Origin: Mariprofundaceae bacterium
GTDB lineage: Bacteria; Pseudomonadota; Zetaproteobacteria; Mariprofundales; Mariprofundaceae
DNA length: 15,770 bases
Direction: 5' to 3'
Assembly: GCA_030950825.1 (NCBI GenBank)
Contig: JAUZQT010000005.1
Coordinates: 1-15,770 of the forward strand
A program made the translations under genes and the position numbers. Positions within the stretch are counted from its first letter, which is position 1. Each line of letters starts with the position of its first letter. Positions 1 to 7,273 of the stretch are shown piece by piece. The notes beneath the pieces were generated by a model. The model was not told where the DNA came from. It saw nothing but the letters and a program-made list of their open reading frames with translations, and ran no database searches.

Positions 1-1312
1 GTGCCTGCACCATTTTAGCAATATCAGTGCAGTATAATGTTGAGCGAGAATCGTAGGTATTGGTGGTAAAACCAATTTGGTTATTCACCACAATATGAAT
101 GGTTCCGCCAGTACGAAAACCAGACAACTCCCCTAGATTCAATGACTCTGCGACCACACCTTGCCCAGCAAATGCAGCATCACCATGAACGATAACACCC
201 AATACTTGGCGACGCGCTTTATCTTTGCGCCTGCATTGGCGTGCGCGCACGCTGCCCAGCACAACGGGTGTAATAATTTCCAAATGCGAAGGATTAAAGC
301 CTAGGGATAAATGCACAACGCCGCCAGGGGTTTCAATGTCGGATGAAAAACCCAAATGATATTTCACATCACCTGAACCCGTTTGTACTTCATCTTGTAG
401 TTGTGTGCCCTCAAACTCTGCGAAAATGTCTGTCAATGATTTGCCCAAAATATTGGCAAGAACATTTAAACGGCCGCGATGTGCCATGCCGAGGATAATC
501 TCTTTTACGCCCAACACACCACTTCTCTGTATCAAGTGATCCAGCATGGGAATCAGACTTTCGCCACCTTCCAGCGAGAAACGTTTTTGTCCCATATAGC
601 GAGTATGCAAAAAATGTTCAAAAGCATCAGCATGCATGATATGTTGAAATGTATGCTTTTGTGTTTCAATATTTTTATGCTGTGTGCCTTGCATTGATTC
701 CAGACGTTCAAATAGCCAGTGTTTTTTAGACGAGTCGGAAATGTGCATCAATTCAGGCCCAATGCTTCCTGCATAGGTACGCTTTAAACGCGCCAAAATA
801 TCACGCAGTGGTAAACCATCTTCGCTCGACATATCACCTGTTGGGAATGTGTGATCCAAATCAGCATCGGACAGCCCGTAATAGCTAAGCTCCAGTTCGG
901 GTCTGGGGTGTGGAGGGTTTATTTTTAGAGGATCCAAGTTGGCTTGTGCATGGCCGTGTACCCGCCAAGCATGAATGAGATAAATCGCCCGTGAAGGGTA
1001 TTCTACAGGAAACTTATCACAGGGTTCATGGTTGTTTGTATTTGGGCGTTTGTATGCACCTCCCAAACGTGCCGTTGAGCGCATTTTCGTTAAGCTGGAT
1101 TGATGGCTAATGGGTCTTTTTCCAGATTGTTTTTGATTCCTTTCTTCAGAGGCCAGCTCAGCTTCGAACATGGCATGCCACTGAGTGGGTATTTGCTTGG
1201 GAGTATGCAACCACTTCTCATATAAGGCTTCCAACCAAGTGCCGCCAGCAGTTAAAAGCGTTGTTGAATCAGCTGTTAAGGCTTCTGAATACTCTTCAGT
1301 ATTTTTATTCAC
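1..1312 (-). CDS. sucA: 2-oxoglutarate dehydrogenase E1 component, N-terminal part (cut by window edge)
   Basis: Thiamine-diphosphate-dependent E1 subunit of the 2-oxoglutarate dehydrogenase complex. It decarboxylates 2-oxoglutarate in the cytoplasmic TCA cycle and passes the succinyl group to E2. About 437 codons are visible, roughly half of the usual 930-940; the C-terminal half lies beyond base 1. Hallmarks read on the minus strand are LGMAHRGRLNVLAN, LSLGFNPSHLE, the TPP/Mg-binding stretch HGDAAFAGQGVVAESLNL and GGTIHIVVNNQIGFTT. An N-terminal GGTWLEALYEKW segment resembles the E2-contacting region of the family. I chose the GTG at 1310-1312 because a GGGGAG ribosome site lies about 5 nt upstream and no ATG, GTG or TTG in frame lies between it and the intergenic space. 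Nothing before it in the window looks co-transcribed with it: the elyC-like gene on the same strand ends about 117 nt upstream. Family assignment is secure; promoter and operon partners (sucB, lpd) are not visible. Confidence 0.95.
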   Translation of the reverse strand, partial: MNKNTEEYSEALTADSTTLLTAGGTWLEALYEKWLHTPKQIPTQWHAMFEAELASEERNQKQSGKRPISHQSSLTKMRSTARLGGAYKRPNTNNHEPCDKFPVEYPSRAIYLIHAWRVHGHAQANLDPLKINPPHPRPELELSYYGLSDADLDHTFPTGDMSSEDGLPLRDILARLKRTYAGSIGPELMHISDSSKKHWLFERLESMQGTQHKNIETQKHTFQHIMHADAFEHFLHTRYMGQKRFSLEGGESLIPMLDHLIQRSGVLGVKEIILGMAHRGRLNVLANILGKSLTDIFAEFEGTQLQDEVQTGSGDVKYHLGFSSDIETPGGVVHLSLGFNPSHLEIITPVVLGSVRARQCRRKDKARRQVLGVIVHGDAAFAGQGVVAESLNLGELSGFRTGGTIHIVVNNQIGFTTNTYDSRSTLYCTDIAKMVQA

Positions 1313-1429
1313 AGACTCTCCCCAAAAACGACCTCTTTTGTTGATTGAGGAAGTATAATGTAACGTAGGTAAAATTTACACTCTGTCGTCAAATTCATAT
1401 TATTATAACGACCTTGCAACCATAAAATT

Positions 1430-2188
1430 CTACCCGTATTTTATATGATACCAAAGTATTCCCAGATATTCATGCAGCGCTAGACATGAATCTGCAAAAG
1501 CATTCCCGCTTGGTAGATAACTGCGCACATCATAGTCTTGTTGCAATGTGATGTAATCGGTAGGTCCTGGGATGACTTCGAATCCCTGGGATTCAAAACA
1601 CCATACAGCGCGAGGCATATGCCATGCTGATGTGATTAAAATAATGCGCTGGATATGCCGCTTGGATAATAACTCTTTTATGTAGACAGCATTTTGCCAA
1701 GTATTATTGGCATAAGACTCCGCAAATACCCTGCCTTCAGGAATTCCCAAGCGTATCAACCAGCGCCGCATGACATCGCCCTCAGCATCCTGTTCTTGTG
1801 AAAGTGGTGCGCCCCCCGTGGCGTAAATACTAAGCCCTGTTTGTTTTGCGATATGAGCTGCATACAGTGTACGCATCATGGCAGAGCCTCGTAACGTATC
1901 GGCATTCGCATATTCTGGAGCATTGCTATAGATGCCACCACCCAGTAAAACGATGGCGGTGTTTTTATCAAATGATTTTACTTGCAGCACAGGATAAGTA
2001 AATTCTAAGGGTTTACTGAGGGCATCCCGAACCAGTTCAGTGGATAAACCCCAAAACATCAGCAGGGTTAAAATAAGCAACGCACGTCCCCACCAACGTG
2101 ACCAGAATATTATTCCCAGTAGAATTGATAAAATAAGGCCACCTGGTGGTAATAATAATTGAGACATAAGCTTGGATGTTAGTATCAT
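1430..2188 (-). CDS. ElyC/YdcF-like DUF218 inner-membrane protein
   Basis: A protein of about 252 residues of the DUF218 family (ElyC/SanA/YdcF). ElyC in E. coli is an inner-membrane protein needed for normal envelope and peptidoglycan or lipid-carrier metabolism; its exact reaction is unsettled. Two hydrophobic segments open the protein (after residue 8, LLLPPGGLILSILLGIIFW, then ALLILTLLMFWGL), followed by the soluble DUF218 domain. That domain shows AIVLLGGGIY, a TGGAPLS turn, ESYANNTWQNA (the conserved E-x-x-S/A-x-N-T pattern) and ILITSAWHMPRA. The length matches E. coli ElyC (259). I chose the ATG at 2186-2188 because GGAGGT lies 4 nt upstream; a longer ATG-started frame to 2215 would add nine residues and place that ribosome site inside the gene. 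It is divergent from the cytochrome operon and is followed by sucA on the same strand. Family secure, precise function not. Confidence 0.85.
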   Translation of the reverse strand: MILTSKLMSQLLLPPGGLILSILLGIIFWSRWWGRALLILTLLMFWGLSTELVRDALSKPLEFTYPVLQVKSFDKNTAIVLLGGGIYSNAPEYANADTLRGSAMMRTLYAAHIAKQTGLSIYATGGAPLSQEQDAEGDVMRRWLIRLGIPEGRVFAESYANNTWQNAVYIKELLSKRHIQRIILITSAWHMPRAVWCFESQGFEVIPGPTDYITLQQDYDVRSYLPSGNAFADSCLALHEYLGILWYHIKYG

Positions 2189-2244
2189 GCGCACCTCCAG
2201 ACGATCCGTGCACACTGTGGTTAAAATAATTTAATATCAAATGA

Positions 2245-2272
2245 TTGCCCAAATAAAAGATAAGAGTAAGAT
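2245..2272 (+). promoter_or_regulatory. possible sigma70-type promoter of the cytochrome operon
   Basis: In the 114-nt divergent gap, TTGCCC (2245-2250) and TAAGAT (2267-2272) are 16 nt apart, about 30 nt before the first cytochrome ATG. Each hexamer matches the consensus at four positions. This is a weak pattern match in an AT-rich gap and is recorded only as a candidate. Confidence 0.2.
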
Positions 2273-2302
2273 GCCGATTCATCAAACCTAGACGGAGTGA
2301 GT

Positions 2303-3031
2303 ATGTTACATTTCAGGCGTTTTTCTGACGCTTCTATTAGTGAAAAGATCCTTGATACCATGTTTTTAATTACCATCGGCATTGGCTATTTGGCAGCCAT
2401 CGCAAACTTGTACTACACCCATCAGGGCAGGGATGGCGAAGAAGGGCTGTCCGTTCAAGATGTCACCTTAGCCTATTATGGTAGCCATAATCAGACGCGT
2501 TTGGGCGCAGCGATTAATGGCCCGATGGAACCCAATTTGCCCAATGCTGCAGCTAAAACGGCTATATTGGACTGGATTCAAAACGGCACAACGGAAGAAG
2601 AGTTTAAAGCCAAAGTAAAACCTATTTTACAAAACAATTGTGTTATGTGCCACTCTGCAGAAAGTGGCATGAGCATTCCCCACTTTGAATCCTATGAACA
2701 AGTACTGGAAGTAACAGGAACTGATACGGGCGCAACAATCCCTGCTTTGGTTCGCGTCTCACATATTCATTTGTTCGGCATTGCTTTTATTCTCTTTTTA
2801 ATCGGACGTATTTTCATCTTATGTGAGCTACCAGTGATGTTCAAACGTGTTATTGTTGCAGCGCCATTTATTTTTCTACTGTTAGATATTAGTTCATGGT
2901 TTATCACCAAAATAATTCCTGATTTCGCCTATGTAGTGATTGGTGCTGGTGCCGTCGTTGGTATCACCTTTGGTATGCAATTGGTGATCAGTATTTATCA
3001 GATGTGGCTCTACAAACCTAAGGCATCGTAA
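2303..3031 (+). CDS. membrane-anchored monohaem cytochrome c, family function unknown
   Basis: A 242-residue protein with one CxxCH haem site (CVMCH, about residues 113-117) in a periplasmic loop, set between one N-terminal transmembrane helix (about 18-38) and three C-terminal ones (about 153-174, 182-202 and 208-236). The second helix begins SHIHLFGIAF, whose two histidines could contact a haem or quinone; that is inference. Conserved-looking text near residues 50-76 (QDVTLAYYGSHNQTRLG) recalls a membrane cytochrome family found near other cytochromes in lithotrophic proteobacteria, by memory and not searched. I take ATG 2303 because GGAG (2294-2297) sits 5 nt upstream; a GTG two codons earlier overlaps that ribosome site. 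It heads a three-gene set with two soluble cytochromes and may pass electrons between the membrane quinone pool and them. Haem binding and topology are well supported; partner and direction of electron flow are not. Confidence 0.75.
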   Translation: MLHFRRFSDASISEKILDTMFLITIGIGYLAAIANLYYTHQGRDGEEGLSVQDVTLAYYGSHNQTRLGAAINGPMEPNLPNAAAKTAILDWIQNGTTEEEFKAKVKPILQNNCVMCHSAESGMSIPHFESYEQVLEVTGTDTGATIPALVRVSHIHLFGIAFILFLIGRIFILCELPVMFKRVIVAAPFIFLLLDISSWFITKIIPDFAYVVIGAGAVVGITFGMQLVISIYQMWLYKPKAS

Positions 3032-3122
3032 AGAAATGTAATAAACACCCATATAATGTAAAATTTCCACATTGCGCAAAACACAAGCAAGGTCTTGAAT
3101 AGACCCATCAAAGGAGAAGGAA

Positions 3123-3434
3123 ATGAAAAATATAATATTGGCATCTATCACCATGGCAGTATTTGCGATAACATCGCAAACAGCCATGGCAAACAATGAT
3201 ATTAATGTAAAAAAAATATTCAGTAAAAAATGCAAAAAGTGCCATAGCCTTACAAAAAAGAAATTTGGCCCTGCATTTAAAGGCATGAATACCGATCCTG
3301 AAGTCCTTGTAAGCGCTATCACTGATGGACGAAAATCCATGCCGAAGTTTAATAAAAAACTTTCCAGTGATGAAATTGCTGCTATGGTGAGCTTTATTCA
3401 GTCGCAACAGATTGCAAACCCTTGCGCAAAATAG
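3123..3434 (+). CDS. small, basic periplasmic class I cytochrome c
   Basis: A 103-residue precursor of a soluble monohaem cytochrome c. A signal peptide (hydrophobic 4-18) ends in AMA, so cleavage after residue 23 would leave about 80 residues. The haem site is C37-K-K-C40-H41 and the likely sixth ligand is M73 in KSMPKF, the normal class I arrangement. The mature part is strongly basic: about 15 lysines against about six acidic residues, with lysines packed around the haem (SKKCKKCH and TKKKFGP). This suggests docking onto an acidic partner. A third cysteine, C101, lies near the C terminus and has no obvious role. AAGGAG at 3111-3116 sits 6 nt before the ATG. It follows the membrane cytochrome by 91 nt and precedes the triheme cytochrome by 18 nt, so it is probably a shuttle between them (inference). 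Confidence 0.88.
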   Translation: MKNIILASITMAVFAITSQTAMANNDINVKKIFSKKCKKCHSLTKKKFGPAFKGMNTDPEVLVSAITDGRKSMPKFNKKLSSDEIAAMVSFIQSQQIANPCAK

Positions 3435-3452
3435 TTTCTGGGGAGGAATGAT

Positions 3453-4265
3453 ATGTTAAAGAAAATCCTAGTCACGGCGGCGCTTATCGCACTGCCTTTT
3501 GGCGCTGCACAAGCATCGAGTGGCGTACCAAATGGTAAAAATATTTATGCCAAAAACTGTGCAAGTTGCCATGGTATTGACGGCACGGTTAGTAAATTTG
3601 GTAAAGATTTGAAACCATTTCAAGCACGCAATCACCGTGCGATAGCTCAGGTGGTTAGTCGCAATGAAATGCGCCGTATTATCACTTATGGTGTACGCGG
3701 TACGGGCATGAGAGCTAAGAAATATGCGCTGGATCCGTTGGAAATTGAAGCGGTCATTGATTATATTCAAACATTCGATTACACGCCAAATCTTGCCAAT
3801 GGTAAAAAACGTTTTGAGCAAGTTTGTATCAGTTGCCATGGTGTCGATGGACGTTCTCAGACTGGTTTGGGTGCGGCAAATCTTGTTTATTCAAAATTAG
3901 ATTTGGAAGACATTGTACACACCATGCGCCATGGACGATCTGGCACATTGATGAAAGCCAATGAACATCAATTAAGCAATATGGACATCAATGATGTTGC
4001 CCATCATGTTTTATCATTGCGTTATAAAGCTGATTTGAAGCACGGTCAAAATATTTTCGCCAAGAGTTGTAAATCATGCCATGCCACACCGCGTGATATC
4101 AAGCTTATTGGTAATGCTGCGCAGAAACGCAGTATTTCAGACCTGACAGATCAGTTGCTTGATTTGCGTATTCGCCATGGTCGTCATGTAAAACGTGCTG
4201 GTAAGGGCATTAAAAACTTATCGCCAGATGATGTAAAGGATTTAATTGCCTTTATTCGTGAATAA
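3453..4265 (+). CDS. periplasmic triheme cytochrome c (three tandem class I domains)
   Basis: A 270-residue secreted cytochrome. The signal peptide ends GAAQA, with cleavage near residue 21. Three class I domains of about 85 residues follow, with haem sites CASCH (36-40), CISCH (125-129) and CKSCH (206-210). Methionine ligands are clear in domain 1 (M86 in GTGMRAKK) and domain 2 (M167 in GTLMKANE). Domain 3 contains no methionine after its haem site: aligned on the shared RHGR motif (159-162 and 241-244), the M167 position becomes A249, while H242 and H245 lie nearby. Its third haem may therefore be bis-histidine or five-coordinate. GGAGG (3442-3446) lies 6 nt before the ATG; the out-of-frame ATG at 3448 is not used. 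It is the last gene of the cytochrome operon and is closed by the 4308-4339 terminator. It is likely an electron conduit or storage protein; its terminal partner is not in the window. Confidence 0.88.
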   Translation: MLKKILVTAALIALPFGAAQASSGVPNGKNIYAKNCASCHGIDGTVSKFGKDLKPFQARNHRAIAQVVSRNEMRRIITYGVRGTGMRAKKYALDPLEIEAVIDYIQTFDYTPNLANGKKRFEQVCISCHGVDGRSQTGLGAANLVYSKLDLEDIVHTMRHGRSGTLMKANEHQLSNMDINDVAHHVLSLRYKADLKHGQNIFAKSCKSCHATPRDIKLIGNAAQKRSISDLTDQLLDLRIRHGRHVKRAGKGIKNLSPDDVKDLIAFIRE

Positions 4266-4288
4266 AAACAGCGTTTAATACAATCTAA

Positions 4289-4303
4289 CCTGAATTATTC
4301 AGG
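4289..4303 (+). other. small hairpin just before the terminator
   Basis: CCTGAA (4289-4294) and TTCAGG (4298-4303) form a perfect 6-bp inverted repeat with a 3-nt loop, 23 nt after the triheme cytochrome stop. Its arms share CCTGA/TCAGG with the larger terminator that follows, so the two can also pair with each other. It has no U-run and is not a terminator by itself. Confidence 0.5.
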
Positions 4304-4307
4304 CTAA

Positions 4308-4339
4308 AAGGCTCCTGATTTTAAATGATCAGGAGCCTT
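4308..4339. terminator. strong, probably bidirectional intrinsic terminator
   Basis: A perfect 12-bp inverted repeat, AAGGCTCCTGAT (4308-4319) and ATCAGGAGCCTT (4328-4339), with an 8-nt loop, followed on the plus strand by CTTTATTT. It sits between the ends of the cytochrome operon (plus) and glmM (minus), where a shared terminator is expected. The U-run is good for the plus strand; for the minus strand only a TTTAGCC run follows, so termination there may be weaker. Confidence 0.85.
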
Positions 4340-4365
4340 CTTTATTTCAAGCGTACAAAGTTAAG

Positions 4366-5709
4366 CTATAAAACGTGATTAGAAATATCGTTGGTAAGTT
4401 TTTCACCAACGCGCAACATCAAGGGCTCACTTTCCGCTTCTACCATCACACGCAACTTAGGCTCGGTTCCCGACATACGCACACTCACGCGACCAGACTC
4501 ACCCAGCGCCAATTCTGCATCATGTAATAAACCTTGAATAACTTTATCCGCCATCACGTCTTTGCGTTCAGGCAAAACAATATTCCACAATTTTTGCGGA
4601 AATAAGACCATGGAACTTGCCATATCCTGAATGGGTTTATTTTGTTCTGTCATCGCACAAAGCAGTTGCAAGGCACTCATCAAGCCATCGCCTGTGGTGT
4701 TGCTATCCAACATAATCACATGGCCTGACTGCTCACCACCAAGATTACAACCCTTCTCACGCATCATTTCAAGCACATAACGGTCACCCACCGCTGCACG
4801 ATGCATATCAAGCCCTAAACCATTTAGGTAACGTTCCAAACCCATATTACTCATCAATGTTGTAACAACAGCACCACCACGAAGCTTGCCATGATTATTG
4901 GCATGCTCCGCTAAAATAGCAATCACGCGGTCACCATCCACAAGTTCGCCATTGGCATCACAGGCTATAAGGCGATCCGCATCACCATCCAAAGCCAAGC
5001 CTAGATCAGCGCCAACCTCAACGACCTTGGCACACATGTGTTCGGGATAAGTTGAGCCACAATCACGGTTAATATTATATCCATTTGGCTCCGCAAACAT
5101 TCGCACAACATCACAACCTAATTCTTGTAATATCCGTGGTGCTACGTCATACGCTGCGCCATTGGCACAATCAACGACAACTTTCATGCCGTCAAGGCGC
5201 AAACCATGTGGCAGTGATGCTTTTAAAAATTCAATATAACGTCCACGCGCATCATCTACGCGCACAGCTTTGCCAATTTCAAGCGCTGGCGGCAATGCAG
5301 GCAGCGCATCCAAACAGCGCTCAATTTCAAGCTCTACCGCATCGGGCAGTTTAAAACCATCGGCAGCAAAAAATTTAATGCCATTATCACCAGCTGGGTT
5401 ATGTGAAGCGGATAGCATAACACCAGCATCTGCGCGCAAGCTACGGGTTAAATAGGCTACTGCGGGCGTGGGAACAGGGCCAAGAAGTTGCACATTCATG
5501 CCTTGTGCGGTTAAGCCTGCACACAATGCAGACTCAATCATATATCCCGATAAACGGGTATCTTTACCAATAAGAATATGCGGTTTATGCGCTAGATGTT
5601 TGGTTAAAACATGCCCAGCTGCACGCCCCAAACGCAGTGCAAATTCTGCTGTCATAGGGGCTTTATTCACGGTGCCTCGGACACCATCGGTGCCAAAATA
5701 TTTACGCAT
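4366..5709 (-). CDS. glmM: phosphoglucosamine mutase
   Basis: Cytoplasmic enzyme that converts glucosamine-6-phosphate to glucosamine-1-phosphate on the way to UDP-GlcNAc for peptidoglycan and lipopolysaccharide. Its 447 residues match the family. Visible motifs are the N-terminal KYFGTDGVRG, the phosphoserine loop SASHNPAGDNG with the catalytic serine at 102 (same number as in E. coli), the metal-binding DGDADR at 241-246, the sugar-binding GGEQSGH and the C-terminal phosphate loop RMSGTEPKLRV. All key residues are present. The start ATG overlaps the cdaR stop by one base (TAATG), which implies translational coupling. It is the last gene of the long minus-strand set and ends before the shared terminator. 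In bacteria with cdaA-cdaR-glmM, GlmM binds and restrains CdaA (known in Firmicutes); the same could hold here. Confidence 0.97.
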   Translation of the reverse strand: MRKYFGTDGVRGTVNKAPMTAEFALRLGRAAGHVLTKHLAHKPHILIGKDTRLSGYMIESALCAGLTAQGMNVQLLGPVPTPAVAYLTRSLRADAGVMLSASHNPAGDNGIKFFAADGFKLPDAVELEIERCLDALPALPPALEIGKAVRVDDARGRYIEFLKASLPHGLRLDGMKVVVDCANGAAYDVAPRILQELGCDVVRMFAEPNGYNINRDCGSTYPEHMCAKVVEVGADLGLALDGDADRLIACDANGELVDGDRVIAILAEHANNHGKLRGGAVVTTLMSNMGLERYLNGLGLDMHRAAVGDRYVLEMMREKGCNLGGEQSGHVIMLDSNTTGDGLMSALQLLCAMTEQNKPIQDMASSMVLFPQKLWNIVLPERKDVMADKVIQGLLHDAELALGESGRVSVRMSGTEPKLRVMVEAESEPLMLRVGEKLTNDISNHVL

Positions 5710-6425
5710 TATAATTGCTCTTTCCTTTGCTTGTTTTTATCATTTAGAGTGTTTTTTATATTGGGTTTTGTTATGTTTTTTAATAAAAAACCGCGAACCA
5801 CAAAGTCTATCTTATTGTTCTCTAGGTGTATGGATTTTCCGACAAGGGTTGTAATAGTTGCTTTGATTTCAAAAGGCCCTTCTTTTAATGCCAATTTTAA
5901 AGGTGTGGTTTCAACGCTATCTAAAGGCTCTAACCAGACTTCAGGCCCTTGTAAGTGCGCTTGGAGTGGCTGCACCGAAAAAGTTTGAACATGCCAGCCT
6001 TTAGGTAAATTAAATTGTGGTTGAACTGTCACGGCACGTGTGATTATACGGTCTACCTGTAATTGCACGAAGTCAGGCTGAATGCTTTCAACGGTCAAGC
6101 CAGCAGGTAAGTGAATATCATTGGGTATGAGCGGGCGGTCGCTGACCCCTGGAGAGGATAAATCACGCGCATCAAGTGGTACAAAAACATCAGCGCTCTG
6201 CAACACTTTCAAACGTGCTTGTAAGCCTTTTACAGTTAGTCGAACCTGATTGGGTAAATTATTTACAATGACCATGTTTTCTGGAAGCCCTTGTACCTGT
6301 AGAGCGACATCCATACTTAGCGAACCTTCACCTTCGCCGTGTACCTGCATCCAAAGAATCACTGCGATCAGCATGGCCCACACATAGAGACTTAATGATT
6401 TAAGTATATTGAAAAACTTATGCAT
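5709..6425 (-). CDS. cdaR: YbbR-domain protein, probable CdaA regulator CdaR
   Basis: A 238-residue membrane-anchored protein with one transmembrane helix (about residues 10-27, LSLYVWAMLIAVILW) and an extracytoplasmic part of about 205 residues with two YbbR-like beta repeats. Typical text is VQGLPENMVIVNNLPNQVRLTVKG (about 43-66), with a second pattern around VTVQPQFNLPKGW. Firmicute CdaR usually carries three or four repeats, so this is a short form. In the known system CdaR binds and modulates the diadenylate cyclase CdaA. Its start ATGCATAA overlaps the cdaA stop by 8 nt and its own stop overlaps glmM by 1 nt, so the three are tightly coupled. Context is as strong as sequence for this call; the extracellular domain sequence is otherwise poorly conserved. 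Confidence 0.85.
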   Translation of the reverse strand: MHKFFNILKSLSLYVWAMLIAVILWMQVHGEGEGSLSMDVALQVQGLPENMVIVNNLPNQVRLTVKGLQARLKVLQSADVFVPLDARDLSSPGVSDRPLIPNDIHLPAGLTVESIQPDFVQLQVDRIITRAVTVQPQFNLPKGWHVQTFSVQPLQAHLQGPEVWLEPLDSVETTPLKLALKEGPFEIKATITTLVGKSIHLENNKIDFVVRGFLLKNITKPNIKNTLNDKNKQRKEQL

Positions 6426-7239
6426 TGGGGAATCCCCATTGAAAGCTTGTGGACTTCAAACGTTTGTTTAATTCGTGGCGAAGCTGCTCAAAGCTCAGAG
6501 CTGCACTTAACTTACCTTCTTCCGCCAAATGAACTTCGCCACGTTCCTCCGATATAACCATCACCAAAGCATCACTTTCTTCACTAACTCCCACAGCAGC
6601 TCTATGGCGGGTTCCAAAACCTCCTTGTAGAGCATCGCTGTGTACAAGCGGCAATAAAACGCGCGCCGCAACAATATATGCACCTTCACGACGATAACGA
6701 ACCACAACAGCACCATCATGCATCGGTGCTTTGGGGCAAAATAGGGTTTGAATCACATCAGAACGAAGTGCAATTTCCATCTTTACGCCCGATTCCATCA
6801 AATGTTTTAAACCTGTTTCTCGTTCAATAACAATCAGGCCACCCCACCCCTGCTTTACCAAGGTATGAGCCGACGCCACCATAACATCGACGATGCCTTC
6901 AATGGGTTGAGTCGAGGGGGCAAGTGGATTGACAGCCACACGCATTAAACCGCGCCGTATTTCATGTTGAAATAGAACCACGAAAATAATGATAAACACT
7001 GAGAAAAATTGAGAAAACAACCATTCAACAGTTAATAAACCAAAGCTGCGTGCCAATTCATAAATAACGAACAACACAGCCAAGCCAATAAGCATTTGTT
7101 CTGCACGCGTGCCACGCATCAAACGCAAGCCAAGATAAACAACGACAGCAACAACTAAAATATCAATTAAATCCAGCAGGCCCATTTGAGATGTGGAGAT
7201 AAGTGAGCCTATTCCCCAACTGATATCAAGTTCTGACAT
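6418..7239 (-). CDS. cdaA: membrane diadenylate cyclase CdaA
   Basis: Makes cyclic di-AMP from two ATP. Its 273 residues match CdaA/DacA. Three transmembrane helices (about 21-40, 47-64 and 71-91) precede a DAC (DisA_N) domain with the catalytic D175-G-A in PMHDGAVVV and the ATP-binding G-T-R-H-R motif at 209-213 followed by AAVGVSEESDA. All key residues are intact. The ATG at 7239 has only a weak GGTGG upstream; it lies 34 nt after folP and is probably translated by coupling. It overlaps cdaR by 8 nt. The order cdaA-cdaR-glmM is the conserved c-di-AMP module of Firmicutes and also occurs in some Gram-negatives. C-di-AMP commonly governs potassium and osmolyte balance and wall integrity; no effector gene or c-di-AMP riboswitch is visible here. 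Confidence 0.95.
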   Translation of the reverse strand: MSELDISWGIGSLISTSQMGLLDLIDILVVAVVVYLGLRLMRGTRAEQMLIGLAVLFVIYELARSFGLLTVEWLFSQFFSVFIIIFVVLFQHEIRRGLMRVAVNPLAPSTQPIEGIVDVMVASAHTLVKQGWGGLIVIERETGLKHLMESGVKMEIALRSDVIQTLFCPKAPMHDGAVVVRYRREGAYIVAARVLLPLVHSDALQGGFGTRHRAAVGVSEESDALVMVISEERGEVHLAEEGKLSAALSFEQLRHELNKRLKSTSFQWGFPNA

Positions 7240-7273
7240 ATTTTAAACCACCATCACACACAGTGACGTTATT

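Noticed and set aside
479..697. Plus-strand open frame of 72 codons
   Set aside because: It lies wholly inside sucA on the other strand, has no ribosome site and encodes no recognisable protein.
1580..1594. Perfect palindrome GAATCCC-T-GGGATTC
   Set aside because: It sits within the elyC-like coding region; a single 7+1+7 dyad in coding sequence is most simply chance.
2037..2285. Alternative minus-strand frame starting at 2285 near the divergent promoter region
   Set aside because: It overlaps the elyC-like gene in another frame and lacks a ribosome site, while the elyC-like start has GGAGGT at good spacing.
3072..3100. TTGCGC and TTGAAT 17 nt apart before the small cytochrome, with a short GGTCT/AGACC hairpin
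   Set aside because: Both hexamers are weak and the gene follows its neighbour closely enough to be cotranscribed, so an internal promoter is not supported.
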